From the NCBI GenBank assembly GCA_002898215.1, contig BEIF01000001.1, forward strand, positions 98,501 to 162,500: a DNA stretch of 64,000 bases. The letters run 5' to 3'. The notes beneath the pieces were generated by a model that saw only the letters and a list, made by a program, of their open reading frames with translations, searched no databases and was not told where the DNA came from. Source of the DNA: a bacterium HR29 (GTDB lineage: Bacteria > Chloroflexota > Dehalococcoidia > Tepidiformales > Tepidiformaceae). A program made the position numbers and the translations under genes. Below, piece by piece: positions 18,653-27,207 of this stretch. The number at the start of each line of letters is the position of its first letter. The stretch's first letter is position 1.

Positions 18653-19346
18653 TCTTGCATTATTGATGGTCGGGGTGCTCCTTGTCGTAACCGGCTTCGT
18701 TGCAGCGGGCCTCTCGCCCCTGGCTGGTGAGCGGTCGGCTAGGGCTTGGACCGCTTCGAACCTGCAGCAGGTAAGCGCTGGCAGCGAGGATTGGTGGTAC
18801 AATTACGACTTCAGTTCCCGATCAGTGTACGCCGCTAATGTCGACTGGCCGATAAGGTGGCTCTTTGCCGGCTATGCAGAGGTTGACTACGTCAAGGATC
18901 GCATAGACGGCTGTGGCGGTGACCCGTCGATGACGCCGTGTCTCGGTACCTCAGGCTCCCGCAAGGCGTTCTTTGGGGTAGACAGTGGGTACTCATACTG
19001 GGACCAAGATGGCGGCAGAAAGGCAGGAAGTAGCTGCTCGGCGGATTACCATATCAGGCTCTATGCGCGATCGGATGCGGACCAGAACTACAGTCCTGTT
19101 CTTGGCTTTTACGTTCTTGCATCTGCACATCTTGACGTAGAGTGGTTAGGTGGTTCTTGGTGCGACAATCGATATTACAGCACCGAAGCGACCCAAGCCT
19201 GGTTCGATGCTCGGGCGAGGGCTGTGCCGGGATGGACCGTAGCGTCGAACGTTTCGAACTGGCTCAACTATGAGCCGACCCGCTGGGCGGACAGCGCGCA
19301 CTTCGTCGAGAGCGACGGCTACGCGACGTACGTCACGGTGCGATGA
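18627..19346 (+). CDS. Secreted protein of unknown function
   Basis: 239 residues, not recognised. A hydrophobic N-terminus (LALLMVGVLLVVTGFVAAGL) is followed by a Tyr/Trp-rich extracellular region (EDWWYNYDFSS, GVDSGYSYWDQDGG) with six or so cysteines spaced as possible disulfides (GCGGDPSMTPC, SSCSADY, GSWCDNRYY). No catalytic motif stands out; a surface or binding protein is the most that can be said. ATGs at 18627 and 18639 are both possible; neither has a strong ribosome binding site, and both overlap the preceding gene, so translational coupling is likely. Its stop overlaps the next start in ATGA. Confidence 0.6.
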   Translation: MVTKMSRSDLALLMVGVLLVVTGFVAAGLSPLAGERSARAWTASNLQQVSAGSEDWWYNYDFSSRSVYAANVDWPIRWLFAGYAEVDYVKDRIDGCGGDPSMTPCLGTSGSRKAFFGVDSGYSYWDQDGGRKAGSSCSADYHIRLYARSDADQNYSPVLGFYVLASAHLDVEWLGGSWCDNRYYSTEATQAWFDARARAVPGWTVASNVSNWLNYEPTRWADSAHFVESDGYATYVTVR

Positions 19347-20845
19347 GGTGGGTCCTTGCGGCGGCAGTGGTCGGGGTACAGGCTGTGCTCGGGGCTGGGA
19401 GATGGGAATCGGCATTGGCGGAAGTGCCATACGTCGGGGAGGGGTGGCACACCTTTGCGGAGTTGGGGTGGCGGGAGGACGCACTCGTGGACGGGTCCGG
19501 GACGGAAGCGATGCTGACGTTCCGGTTGCCGGAAGGCATCTCTCAGGGAGAGCCTCTTTGGTACGGCGTCAAGATCGTTGCGGAGCTCGAGGTAGACCTA
19601 AGCCGGGGGGACCACCTCAACCTCCTCGTGCGCTGGAACGAGGAGCCAGTGGTTTGGGTCCAGCTCGAACAGGAACCGTACGACGTAGTCGGCGGTTTCG
19701 TGTGGAAGATGGTCGACCACGTGTACGACGCATCCGGAAGCTACGAGCTAACCGATCGCATCACGCTCGAGGCATACAACGTCCCGCCTATCCATGCTGT
19801 TGGAGATGGCGGCGTGACGACCCTGCGCATCGGATTCGACATGAGGATGGCGCCGGGAGCGAACGTCAGGGCTGTCATCTCGAAAGAGTCGGCCGTCTTC
19901 GGCACCAGGTGGGACCCCGCCGACATCCGCGGCAATGCCCACCTCGAGGTCGACGGGTCGCGCTTGCGCGTTCGCTTCGAAGGCAAGAATTACGGTTGGC
20001 AGGCTCCAAGGTTCCGCGTAGGCGCGGTGGTGTCCTTCCCGAACGGCCAGGTGAGGGAGTTTTGGGGGCCAGATCGGGGCCCGGTGGAGCCATTGGCGAA
20101 GGTGAAGGTCGAGGAAGCGTGGGAGCTCGGAGAGCCGCCGCACGACGCGATGGTGCTGACGGACTGGGGCACGGGCAGCCGACCGTACGACGTGTGGGAT
20201 CGGCAGCGCGGGAGATGGTACAAGCGTTCGGCGATCCTCTGGGTCGCGATTTCCGGAGTGGCAATCGTTCTCGGTTGGGTCCTCATCTCCAGTGCGCTTC
20301 GACGAGGATACGCGCTCCAGATGCGGAGGCCCCGATGGCCGGCGCGGCGGGTCACGGTCGCACTCGGCGCGCTCATCGTGGTTTGGGTTGGAGCCGCGGT
20401 GGCACTCCTCCATTTTGTCCGGGACGAGAGCGAAAGCCTCGGACCTGTACCCTTCGCGACGAAGCGTCCGATGCCCGCGTTGGGACCAGCTGCGGTAGAG
20501 CCGTATCTGGAAGCGATCGTGACGATTCCACGCCTGAGGGAGCTGGCGGGAGAACGGTCATGGGAAGTCGAATCGGCCATGTTCGTTACGAAGGGTGGGG
20601 CGCCCGTCGGCGTGATGGCGGTCTTGCGGCTCGACAAGGGCATCCCCCGCTCGGGGCCTTGGCTCTTTGGAGCGTGCGGAGCGCGTGAGCTGCCGCTGCG
20701 GCAAGGAGGAGGACCAGACGAAATCGTGGAAGGCGTGGTCGTGTTCCGCTCGACGAGGGATGACCGGCCGGTGTACCTTCTCCCCCTGCTGCACGGACAA
20801 GGCGCGAGCGGCTTCATTCTCCCTTGCCAGGTGGAGTTGGATTGA
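19343..20845 (+). CDS. Membrane protein of unknown function with large extracellular part
   Basis: 500 residues, not recognised. A signal peptide (MRWVLAAAVVGVQAVLGAG, cleavage perhaps after SALA) precedes about 270 extracellular residues rich in beta-strand-like segments. Two membrane helices follow (AILWVAISGVAIVLGWVLI near 296-314; VTVALGALIVVWVGAAVALL near 337-356) and then about 140 residues that, by topology, lie outside again. There is no enzyme or transport signature. It overlaps the preceding gene (ATGA) and is followed 12 bases later by the HTH gene, so the four genes behave as one unit. It may be a surface sensor paired with that regulator, but this is only inferred from neighbourhood. 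Confidence 0.65.
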   Translation: MRWVLAAAVVGVQAVLGAGRWESALAEVPYVGEGWHTFAELGWREDALVDGSGTEAMLTFRLPEGISQGEPLWYGVKIVAELEVDLSRGDHLNLLVRWNEEPVVWVQLEQEPYDVVGGFVWKMVDHVYDASGSYELTDRITLEAYNVPPIHAVGDGGVTTLRIGFDMRMAPGANVRAVISKESAVFGTRWDPADIRGNAHLEVDGSRLRVRFEGKNYGWQAPRFRVGAVVSFPNGQVREFWGPDRGPVEPLAKVKVEEAWELGEPPHDAMVLTDWGTGSRPYDVWDRQRGRWYKRSAILWVAISGVAIVLGWVLISSALRRGYALQMRRPRWPARRVTVALGALIVVWVGAAVALLHFVRDESESLGPVPFATKRPMPALGPAAVEPYLEAIVTIPRLRELAGERSWEVESAMFVTKGGAPVGVMAVLRLDKGIPRSGPWLFGACGARELPLRQGGGPDEIVEGVVVFRSTRDDRPVYLLPLLHGQGASGFILPCQVELD

Positions 20846-20857
20846 GGGACATGTGTG

Positions 20858-21163
20858 ATGGGGGCGGACGAATTCAGGCGTCGATGGCAACAGCTTTCCG
20901 AATCATGTGCTCATGTGTCGCGCTTATCACCAAGGACTACGCAGGCGGTCGTTGGCGTCGCTCTTGGATTCACCGACAAAGAAATAGCAGATGCTTTGTT
21001 CGTGACAGAATCCACTGTGCGATGCCATATACGTCGGTTTTGGGAAGAGGTGCTCGATCCGAACGGGCTCCCAAGGAAACGGACAACTATCACTGCCTGG
21101 GTGTGGGCCCATGCTTCGTGTTGCGCAACACAGATAGTCGCCCATCTCGAGTCTGGATCTTGA
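20858..21163 (+). CDS. Small LuxR-type (GerE) helix-turn-helix protein
   Basis: 101 residues. The central part, LSPRTTQAVVGVALGFTDKE then IADALFVTESTVRCHIRRFW, matches the GerE/LuxR DNA-binding domain (tetrahelical HTH with recognition helix TESTVRCHIRR). It has no receiver, PAS or autoinducer domain, so it is a stand-alone DNA-binding protein, perhaps controlling its own island. The ATG at 20858 lies 8 bases after GAGGGA; a GTG at 20855 is less well spaced. The C-terminus has three cysteines (AHASCCATQIV). It is the last gene of the four-gene set. Confidence 0.7.
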   Translation: MGADEFRRRWQQLSESCAHVSRLSPRTTQAVVGVALGFTDKEIADALFVTESTVRCHIRRFWEEVLDPNGLPRKRTTITAWVWAHASCCATQIVAHLESGS

Positions 21164-21257
21164 TGTACTTCCCAACACCTTCATGCGGGACGGTCGTCAT
21201 TGGGCTCGACAACGCTTTGCGAGCGTCGCAATGGCAAGCTCCACGATGACAGAATCC
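21164..21257. other. Short non-coding spacer
   Basis: Nothing recognisable between the HTH gene and broken copy 3; no hairpin with a T-tract. Confidence 0.3.
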
Positions 21258-21515
21258 ATGGCGGTACACGCGTGGAGCGGCAGTGGTGACGCTGCTGGCG
21301 GCGGGGGCGGGCGCCGGGGTGGCGATTGCCACGAGCGGGCACGAGGAGGGTGGGGCGCCGGCTATCGAGGTGCCGGTGGTGGAGCGGACGTTCTCTCTCG
21401 GAGGAGGAGTTGGGGAAGGTTCGGGCGCTCATCGATGCGGATGGGCGGGTGGCGAAGGTGAGCGGGGGCTAGCCGTACGAGATCGCGCTTGCCTCGGGGA
21501 GGAGCGTTCGGACGG
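21258..21515 (+). pseudogene. Broken copy 3 of the island family gene (related to 18047)
   Basis: Starts ATGGCGGTACACGCGTGGAG, where an about 13-base loss joins the anchor region, then follows the intact gene almost base for base. A two-base deletion (TCTCTCTCGG for TCTCTCCCTCGG) breaks the frame, the equivalent of CAGCCG has become TAGCCG, and a further single base is missing just before similarity ends near 21512. The rest of the gene is absent. The near identity shows the copy decayed only recently. Confidence 0.85.
21278..21512 (+). repeat. Direct repeat, right copy (partner 18081-18318)
   Basis: 235-base partner of the left copy; see broken copy 3 for the differences. Confidence 0.85.
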
Positions 21516-21945
21516 CACGCGGAGGACCGAAGTCCGATGTGGGACTAGGCTGTGACATCGTGTGGTCCTGGGGCCTGCACGCTCGCCGTGGCATGCCCCC
21601 CCATCGTTGGTGAGTCGACCTCGAGCAAGCTTCGAAGTGTTTCGTCGAGGTCGAGCCGAGTTCCCGGGAGTCAGCGCCCCTGGAGCTCGACGTACGAGCT
21701 TGGCGCGGAACCGAGCGGCGCGCTCGGGTCTGTGGCCCCAGGCGACCCTCCTACGCCCGTCCTCGAGCAGCCTCCTGGCCGGTGACTCGGACAACCGGAA
21801 AAACAGGCCAGGTGCGCGGAAGGGGACGCGAGGAATCCCTCATTGAACCGGGCACCGAGTTGCCTCGGTGGGGGCGCGCGTGCCCTGGACGCGGCTGGCG
21901 CGGGGCGGATATCGTGAGGCGCGACCGAAGCATCGGAGGAGCCCC
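21516..21945. other. 430-base non-coding stretch closing the island
   Basis: No frame here has a plausible start, ribosome binding site and protein-like composition, and no tRNA, IS end or clear terminator was found. The final 20 bases carry the GGAGGAG ribosome binding site for the acyl-CoA dehydrogenase, whose promoter should lie here too. It could be further decayed island sequence, but I cannot align it to anything in the window. Confidence 0.4.
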
Positions 21946-23094
21946 GTGGACTTCCGCCTCACTCCCGAGCAGCAAGCCTTCCAAGACGAGGTGATCCGCT
22001 TCATCCAGCACGACCTCCCGCCCGGCTGGAACGAGGAACACGAGAGCCTCGAGGAGCGCATGGCGATCGAGCGGCGCATCATGAAGCTTTTGGCTGAGCG
22101 GCGCTGGCTCGCCCTCCCCTGGCCGAAGGAGTACGGCGGCCTGGGCGCCACGCCCATCGAGCAGCTCATCTTCAACGAGCAGATGGCCTACCACGGTGTT
22201 CCCGGCTACGTGAACATGGGCGTCGCCTGGGTCGGGCCGGTCATCATGCTGTACGGCACTGAGGAGCAGAAGCGCCGCTTCCTTCCCCGCATCGCCGATG
22301 GCACCGACATCTGGTGCACCCTCTACTCCGAACCGAACGCGGGTTCCGACCTCGCCGCCCTGCAAACCCGGGCCGTGCGCGACGGCGACGAGTACGTCAT
22401 CAATGGCCACAAGATCTGGACCTCGTTCGGCCACTACGCCGACTGGGGGTGGCTAGCGGCTCGCACCGACCCGAACGCCCCGAAGCACAAGGGGATTTCC
22501 ACCTTCGCGGTGAAGATGGACAGCCCTGGCATCACCGTGCGGCCCCTGGTCAACATGGCGGGCACCCACGAGTTCAACGAGGTCTTCTTCGAAGACGTCC
22601 GTGTTCCCGCCGAAAACCTCGTTGGCGAGGAGAACCGTGGCTGGTACAACGTGGCCGTCGGCCTCGACTTCGAGCGCTCATCCATCGGCGCCACCTCCAA
22701 CGCCCGTCGCATAGTCGATGACATCGTCGCACTCCTCCGCGAGCGCCGCCGTCGTGCGCCCGACGTCATCCGTCACCGGGTGGCCGACCACGCCATCGCG
22801 GTCCAGGTGCTGCGGGCACTCGCCTACAACATCGCCAGCATGCAGACGAGCGGCCTCGTTCCGACGAAGGAGGCACAGATGGCGAAGCTCTTCGGCGCCG
22901 AGCTGAACCAGCGCGTGGCCCAGACGGCCTTCCAGGTGTTCGGCATGGAAGGGCAAGCGGCGTGGCGGGGCACTCCTGCCGACCGCGCCCAGTACCGGCT
23001 GTTGCGGAGCGTCGCGAACACCATCGAGGGCGGAACGAGCGAGATCCAGCGGAACGTCATCGCGACCCGAGGGCTCGGGCTTCCGCGCGAGTAA
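21946..23094 (+). CDS. Acyl-CoA dehydrogenase
   Basis: 382-residue flavoenzyme, paralogue of the one at 6250 (MDFRLTPEQ against MDFRDTPEQ). It keeps LYSEPNAGSDLAALQTRA in the FAD/substrate domain, the NMAGTHEFNEVFFEDVRVP strand, and the C-terminal GGTSEIQRNVIATRGLGLPR. The GTG at 21946 is preceded by GGAGGAG at 21935-21941 and starts the conserved N-terminus; in-frame codons further upstream lack homology. The downstream genes (nitronate monooxygenase, two CoA-transferases) suggest a catabolic cluster acting on an acyl-CoA, but the substrate is unknown. Confidence 0.92.
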   Translation: MDFRLTPEQQAFQDEVIRFIQHDLPPGWNEEHESLEERMAIERRIMKLLAERRWLALPWPKEYGGLGATPIEQLIFNEQMAYHGVPGYVNMGVAWVGPVIMLYGTEEQKRRFLPRIADGTDIWCTLYSEPNAGSDLAALQTRAVRDGDEYVINGHKIWTSFGHYADWGWLAARTDPNAPKHKGISTFAVKMDSPGITVRPLVNMAGTHEFNEVFFEDVRVPAENLVGEENRGWYNVAVGLDFERSSIGATSNARRIVDDIVALLRERRRRAPDVIRHRVADHAIAVQVLRALAYNIASMQTSGLVPTKEAQMAKLFGAELNQRVAQTAFQVFGMEGQAAWRGTPADRAQYRLLRSVANTIEGGTSEIQRNVIATRGLGLPRE

Positions 23095-23123
23095 CGGCTG
23101 CCGCGAGGAGCTTCGCCGGACGC

Positions 23124-23129
23124 TATACT
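23124..23129 (+). promoter_or_regulatory. Possible -10 element (TATACT)
   Basis: TATACT 42 bases before the GTG of the nitronate monooxygenase gene. No good -35 is seen at 16-18 bases, so this is a weak call. Confidence 0.25.
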
Positions 23130-23170
23130 TCGCCTGTCGCGAACCGCCACCCACTGGAAGGGGAACCGCT

Positions 23171-24334
23171 GTGGCTCGTACGGTCCTCCGCACGCCCTTG
23201 TGCGACCTCCTCGGCATCGAATATCCCGTCATCCTCGCTGGCATGGGACCCGTCGCCGGTGGCATGGAGCCCGTCGCCACCGCCGAACTTGCCGCCGCCG
23301 TTTCCAACGCCGGCGGTCTCGGCATGATCGGGGGCGCCGGCTACCCGCCCGAACGCCTCCGCGAAGAGATCCGTCGCGTCCGCGAGCTCACCGATAAGCC
23401 CTTCGGGGTCGACCTCCTCCTCCCCTCCGACGTCCTGGCCGCCTCCGATGGCGGTGAGCGGCTGCCTGCCGACCCGCGCTCCCTCATCCCCCAGGAGCTG
23501 GTCGAGGCCGTCAAGCGCCTCGCCGCCGACCTCGGCATCGAATACGTTGAGATGCCTCGCGAGCAGGCTCGCCCGCGCCGCGGCGTGATGGACATCCGCG
23601 GTCAGACGGAAGTCGTCATCGAGGAGAAGGTACCCGTGTTCGCCTCCGGGCTCGGAAGCCCCGCGCCGTGGATCGAACGGCTGAAGGCGAACGGCACCAA
23701 GGTCATCTCGCTCGTCGGCAACGTGAAGGCGGCCAAGCGGGTCGCGGCGGCCGGCGTCGATATCGTCGTCGCTCAGGGTACCGAGGCCGGCGGTCACACG
23801 GGGCGCGTCGCCACGCTCCCCCTCGTCCCGCAGGTCATCGATGCCGTGGCGCCGACGCCCGTCGTTGCTGCCGGCGGCATCGGCGACGGCCGCGGGCTCG
23901 CCGCCGTCCTCGCGCTCGGCGCGATCGGCGCCTGGGTCGGCACCGCCTTCCTTGTCGCCGACGAGGCGAATCAGCCCGAGCTTCAGAAGCAGCGCATCCT
24001 CGCTGCGACCGAAGAAGATACGCGCGTCACGCGGCTGTATTCCGGAAAGCCGATGCGGAACATCACCAATCCGCTCATCGAGAAGTGGGAGGAAGCGGGA
24101 CTCCGGGCCCTCCCTATGGGGCTCCAGGGGCTCCTCATCCAAGACCTCATGTACTCCATCCGCCGTGCCGGCCGGAACGAACTCCTCATGAACGCTGCCG
24201 GCCAGATCGCCGGCCTCCTGACACGCAGCCGTCCCGCGGCGGAAATCCTCTACGATATGGTGACCGAAGCGGCCGACATCCTCGCCAACCGTCTGCCGAA
24301 GACGGTCACTGCGGTTCCAGGGGACGGAGCATGA
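23171..24334 (+). CDS. Nitronate monooxygenase family protein (FMN-dependent)
   Basis: 387-residue TIM-barrel flavoprotein of the 2-nitropropane dioxygenase/NMO family. It starts LCDLLGIEYPVILAGMGPVA, has the phosphate-binding region AQGTEAGGHTGRVATLPLVP with the catalytic-type His of the GGHTG motif, and then VVAAGGIGDGRGLAAVLALG. Real substrates vary (nitronates, or enoyl-ACP as in FabK), so the reaction is not assured. The GTG at 23171 is preceded by GGAAGGGGAA. Its stop overlaps the next start as ATGA, linking it with the CoA-transferase pair. Confidence 0.85.
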   Translation: MARTVLRTPLCDLLGIEYPVILAGMGPVAGGMEPVATAELAAAVSNAGGLGMIGGAGYPPERLREEIRRVRELTDKPFGVDLLLPSDVLAASDGGERLPADPRSLIPQELVEAVKRLAADLGIEYVEMPREQARPRRGVMDIRGQTEVVIEEKVPVFASGLGSPAPWIERLKANGTKVISLVGNVKAAKRVAAAGVDIVVAQGTEAGGHTGRVATLPLVPQVIDAVAPTPVVAAGGIGDGRGLAAVLALGAIGAWVGTAFLVADEANQPELQKQRILAATEEDTRVTRLYSGKPMRNITNPLIEKWEEAGLRALPMGLQGLLIQDLMYSIRRAGRNELLMNAAGQIAGLLTRSRPAAEILYDMVTEAADILANRLPKTVTAVPGDGA

Positions 24335-25563
24335 CCGACCTCGCCCTCGATGGTGTTCGCGTCGTCGAATTCTGCGACGAGATCGGTTCGTACTGCGGCA
24401 AGCTGCTCGCCGACCTCGGCGCCGACGTCATCAAGGTCGAGCCCCCCGGGGGCGGCTGGCAGCGGCACACGCCGCCCTACTTCCGCGATGAAGAGGGCGT
24501 CGACACCAGCCTCCAGTTCTGGGTGCACAACACCTCGAAGCGCTCCGTCGTCCTCGACCTGGAGACCGACGAGGGGCGGTCCCTCGCGCGGCGCCTCGCG
24601 CTCACGGCGCACATCGTGCTCGAGGACTTCCCTCCCGGATACCTCGCGACGCGTGGCTTGGGCTACGAAGAGCTGCACGCGGAGAAGCCGTCGCTCGTCT
24701 ACACCTCCATCACCGGCTTCGGCCAGTTCGGCCCTCACGCCCAGTACGCCTACAGCGACATCGTCGGTCAGGCAATGGGCGGGGTGATGACCTTGGCCGG
24801 CGAGCCCGAAGACCCGCCCAACATGATCGTCGGCAACCAGGCCAACATCTGTGCGAGCATCGATGCCGCCCAGGGGACGCTTCTCGCCCTCCTGTACGCG
24901 GAGCGCACCGGGAAGGGTCAGCATGTCGATGTTTCGGCCCAAGAAGCCATCTCCATGGCCCAGGAAACGGCGATGCAAACCTGGGACCTGCAGAAGCGGA
25001 ACCGTGTCCGAACGGGCGAAAAAGGCATGATTCCCGTGTCGCTTCCTGGCTGGGGCGTTTACAAGGCGAAGGACGGTTGGGTCCAGCTCATGGTCCTCGC
25101 TCCTGCCGGCAAGGATTTCCCCGCCCTCGTCGACTGGATGCGTGAGCGGGGAATGGCCGCCGACCTCGACCAGGAACCGTACGCCAGCCTCTGCTCTCAA
25201 CTCAGCATGCCGTTCGTGACTCAGGTGATGATGAATCCCGAGAGCGCCATGTCGGTCATTCCCCACCTCGTCCACATCAACGAGGTCGTGAAGGCGTTCA
25301 TCGCCACCCTGGGCGCCGTCGAGGCGTACGAAGAAGGGCAGCGCCGCCAGCTGCTCGTCGGGCTCGTCTCCACGCCGAAGGACTTGGCCGAAAATCGGCA
25401 GCTACGCGCTCGGAACTGGTACCGCAGCGTGGAATTTCCTGACCTCGGCGCAGTTGTCGAATTCCCCGGCCCGCCCTACCGCTTGTCCGAAACCCCGGCC
25501 CGCATCGGCCGGCCGCCGCGGCTCGGGGAACACACCGAAGAAGTCCTCGCCGAGCTCCGCTGA
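24331..25563 (+). CDS. CaiB/BaiF-type (class III) CoA-transferase, Asn at the catalytic Asp position
   Basis: 410-residue family III CoA-transferase (GVRVVEFCDEIGSYCGKLLA, GADVIKVEPPGGG, AERTGKGQHVDVS). In this family an Asp about 14 residues before the ALLxxxRTG motif forms the acyl anhydride; here that place is Asn (VGNQANICAS, counting back from ALLYAERTG). The next gene is a second family member, 13 bases on, which keeps an Asp. In heteromeric class III enzymes such as BbsEF one subunit is non-catalytic, so this may be a regulatory or partner subunit. The ATG at 24331 overlaps the preceding stop. Confidence 0.85.
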   Translation: MTDLALDGVRVVEFCDEIGSYCGKLLADLGADVIKVEPPGGGWQRHTPPYFRDEEGVDTSLQFWVHNTSKRSVVLDLETDEGRSLARRLALTAHIVLEDFPPGYLATRGLGYEELHAEKPSLVYTSITGFGQFGPHAQYAYSDIVGQAMGGVMTLAGEPEDPPNMIVGNQANICASIDAAQGTLLALLYAERTGKGQHVDVSAQEAISMAQETAMQTWDLQKRNRVRTGEKGMIPVSLPGWGVYKAKDGWVQLMVLAPAGKDFPALVDWMRERGMAADLDQEPYASLCSQLSMPFVTQVMMNPESAMSVIPHLVHINEVVKAFIATLGAVEAYEEGQRRQLLVGLVSTPKDLAENRQLRARNWYRSVEFPDLGAVVEFPGPPYRLSETPARIGRPPRLGEHTEEVLAELR

Positions 25564-25576
25564 GGGGGTGATCGTT

Positions 25577-26833
25577 ATGGCCGACCTTCCGCTCGCCGGC
25601 ATTCGCGTCGCCGACTTCTCCTGGTTCGGCGCGGGCCCGATCGCGGGCCAGACCCTCGCGGCCTTCGGAGCCGAGGTCGTCCGCGTCGAGTCGGAGGCGA
25701 AGATCGACTCTCTGCGGGTCGTCCAGCCCTTCGCCATGAACCCGGACGGTACGTACAAGACCGGCTACAACGTCTCGGGCTATTTCAACAACTTCAACGC
25801 TGGGAAGCTCAGCATCCAGCTCAACCTGAACACCGAGAAGGGTCAGGAGCTCGCGTACCGGCTCATCGAGCGCTCCGACATCTTCCTGACGAACTTCACC
25901 CCGCGCGTCATCGAGAAGTGGAACCTCCGGTACGAACAGATCCGCCAAGTGAACCCGCGGATCATCGCCGCCTACGCCCCGATGCAGGGCCTCGAGGGCC
26001 CTCATCGCGACTTCCTCGGCTTCGGCGCCGTCCTCACGCCGGTCACCGGCATCAGCGAGCTCTCCGGATTCCCTCACCGCCCGCCCATCGGCGTGGGGAC
26101 GAACTACCCCGACTACGTCGTGAACCCTGGCCACACGGTCGTGGCCATCCTCGCCGCACTCCGCTACCGGGAGCGGACGGGCAAGGGGCAGCTCATCGAG
26201 CTGCCTCAGATCGAGTCGGTCGTCAATGTGCTCGGAACGGCGGTGCTCGATTACCTGGCCAACGGGCGCGTCCAAACACGAGCAGGGAACCGCCATCCGA
26301 CTGCCGCTCCTCACGGGGCCTTCCGCTGCAAGGACGACTTCGACTCCATCAACTCTCCCGACCGCTGGGTTGCTATCGCCTGCCGAACCGAGGAGCAGTG
26401 GCGTGCCCTCTGCGCCGCCTTCGGCCACCCCGAAGTCGCCGACGACCCGCGCTTCGCCACCCTGGCAGCACGCAAGGCGAACGAAGAAGAACTCGAGGCC
26501 CTCGTCGGGAGCTGGACGCGGGAGCGCAAGGCGGAGGACGTCATGGAGCTCCTCCAGGCCCACGGCGTGCCCTGCGGCGTCGTTCAGAATGCGCAGGACC
26601 TCCTGGAGCGCGACCCTCACATCAAGGCGCGTGGGTACTACCAGTACCTGGATCACCCCGAGACCGGCCGTTCCGCGTACGACGGCCCCGTCGCACGCCT
26701 CTCGGAAACGCCGGGGTACCACCGCTCGCCCGCGCCGCTCCTCGGGGAACACACTTGGGAGGTCTGCACTCGCATCCTCGGGCTCTCCGAGGAGGAGGTG
26801 GCCGACCTGTTGGCCGAGGGCGTCCTCACCTGA
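25577..26833 (+). CDS. CaiB/BaiF-type (class III) CoA-transferase
   Basis: 418 residues with the family landmarks GIRVADFSWFGAGPIAGQTLA, GAEVVRVESEAKID, the SGYFNNFNAGKLSIQLNLNT strand and AALRYRERTGKGQLIELPQ. The Asp of NYPDYVVNPGHT is in place for catalysis. It transfers CoA from one acyl thioester to another carboxylate. The ATG at 25577 follows GAGGGGG by eight bases; a GTG three codons earlier is possible. It is probably the catalytic partner of the preceding gene. A weak hairpin begins at its stop codon. Confidence 0.88.
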   Translation: MADLPLAGIRVADFSWFGAGPIAGQTLAAFGAEVVRVESEAKIDSLRVVQPFAMNPDGTYKTGYNVSGYFNNFNAGKLSIQLNLNTEKGQELAYRLIERSDIFLTNFTPRVIEKWNLRYEQIRQVNPRIIAAYAPMQGLEGPHRDFLGFGAVLTPVTGISELSGFPHRPPIGVGTNYPDYVVNPGHTVVAILAALRYRERTGKGQLIELPQIESVVNVLGTAVLDYLANGRVQTRAGNRHPTAAPHGAFRCKDDFDSINSPDRWVAIACRTEEQWRALCAAFGHPEVADDPRFATLAARKANEEELEALVGSWTRERKAEDVMELLQAHGVPCGVVQNAQDLLERDPHIKARGYYQYLDHPETGRSAYDGPVARLSETPGYHRSPAPLLGEHTWEVCTRILGLSEEEVADLLAEGVLT

Positions 26834-26851
26834 GCCCCGGCTACCGGGCTC
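26832..26851 (+). terminator. Weak hairpin at the end of the CoA-transferase operon
   Basis: GAGC-CCGG pairs with CCGG-GCTC around a three-base loop with one bulged C. It overlaps the stop codon and lacks a T-tract, so the call is tentative. Confidence 0.3.
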
Positions 26852-27207
26852 CTCGGCGAGGTCGCCCGGGCTCGGGAGCCGAAGCGGCGACCACGGTCTC
26901 CCTCGTGGTCCTGTGTAGTCCCGGCATCGAGCCAGGGCGGGCGGCTCCCTGGCGCGGAACGAGGAGTGCGTCGAGCTGGCGTCGCGGAGCGGGCACCGTG
27001 GACGGCGCCTGGTTCGGGTCGAGGCCGCGACACGCGACCGACTCTCGGAGTGGCTGCGCTTGGCGAGCCGAGGCGCGCCGCCCTCGAGCTAGGACCACGC
27101 TCCTACCCGCCGGCGTTCCCACCGCCCTCATCCTGGGCTGCGCGAGGGCTTCCCCGATGACGCCGAGCTGATAGCATGCGCGCAGTTCCGCATGGAGGAC
27201 GGGTATC
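26852..27207. other. Gene-free stretch before lemA
   Basis: About 355 bases without a credible gene on either strand. It must hold the lemA promoter; GGAGG at 27194-27198 is its ribosome binding site. I see no tRNA, repeat or riboswitch in it. Confidence 0.4.

Noticed and set aside
21552..21846. Small open frames in the non-coding end of the island
   Set aside because: No ribosome binding site, Arg/Ser/Pro-rich random composition, no match to the island family.
26841..27171. Open frames between the CoA-transferase and lemA
   Set aside because: They are run-on tails of out-of-frame translations; no start with ribosome binding site.
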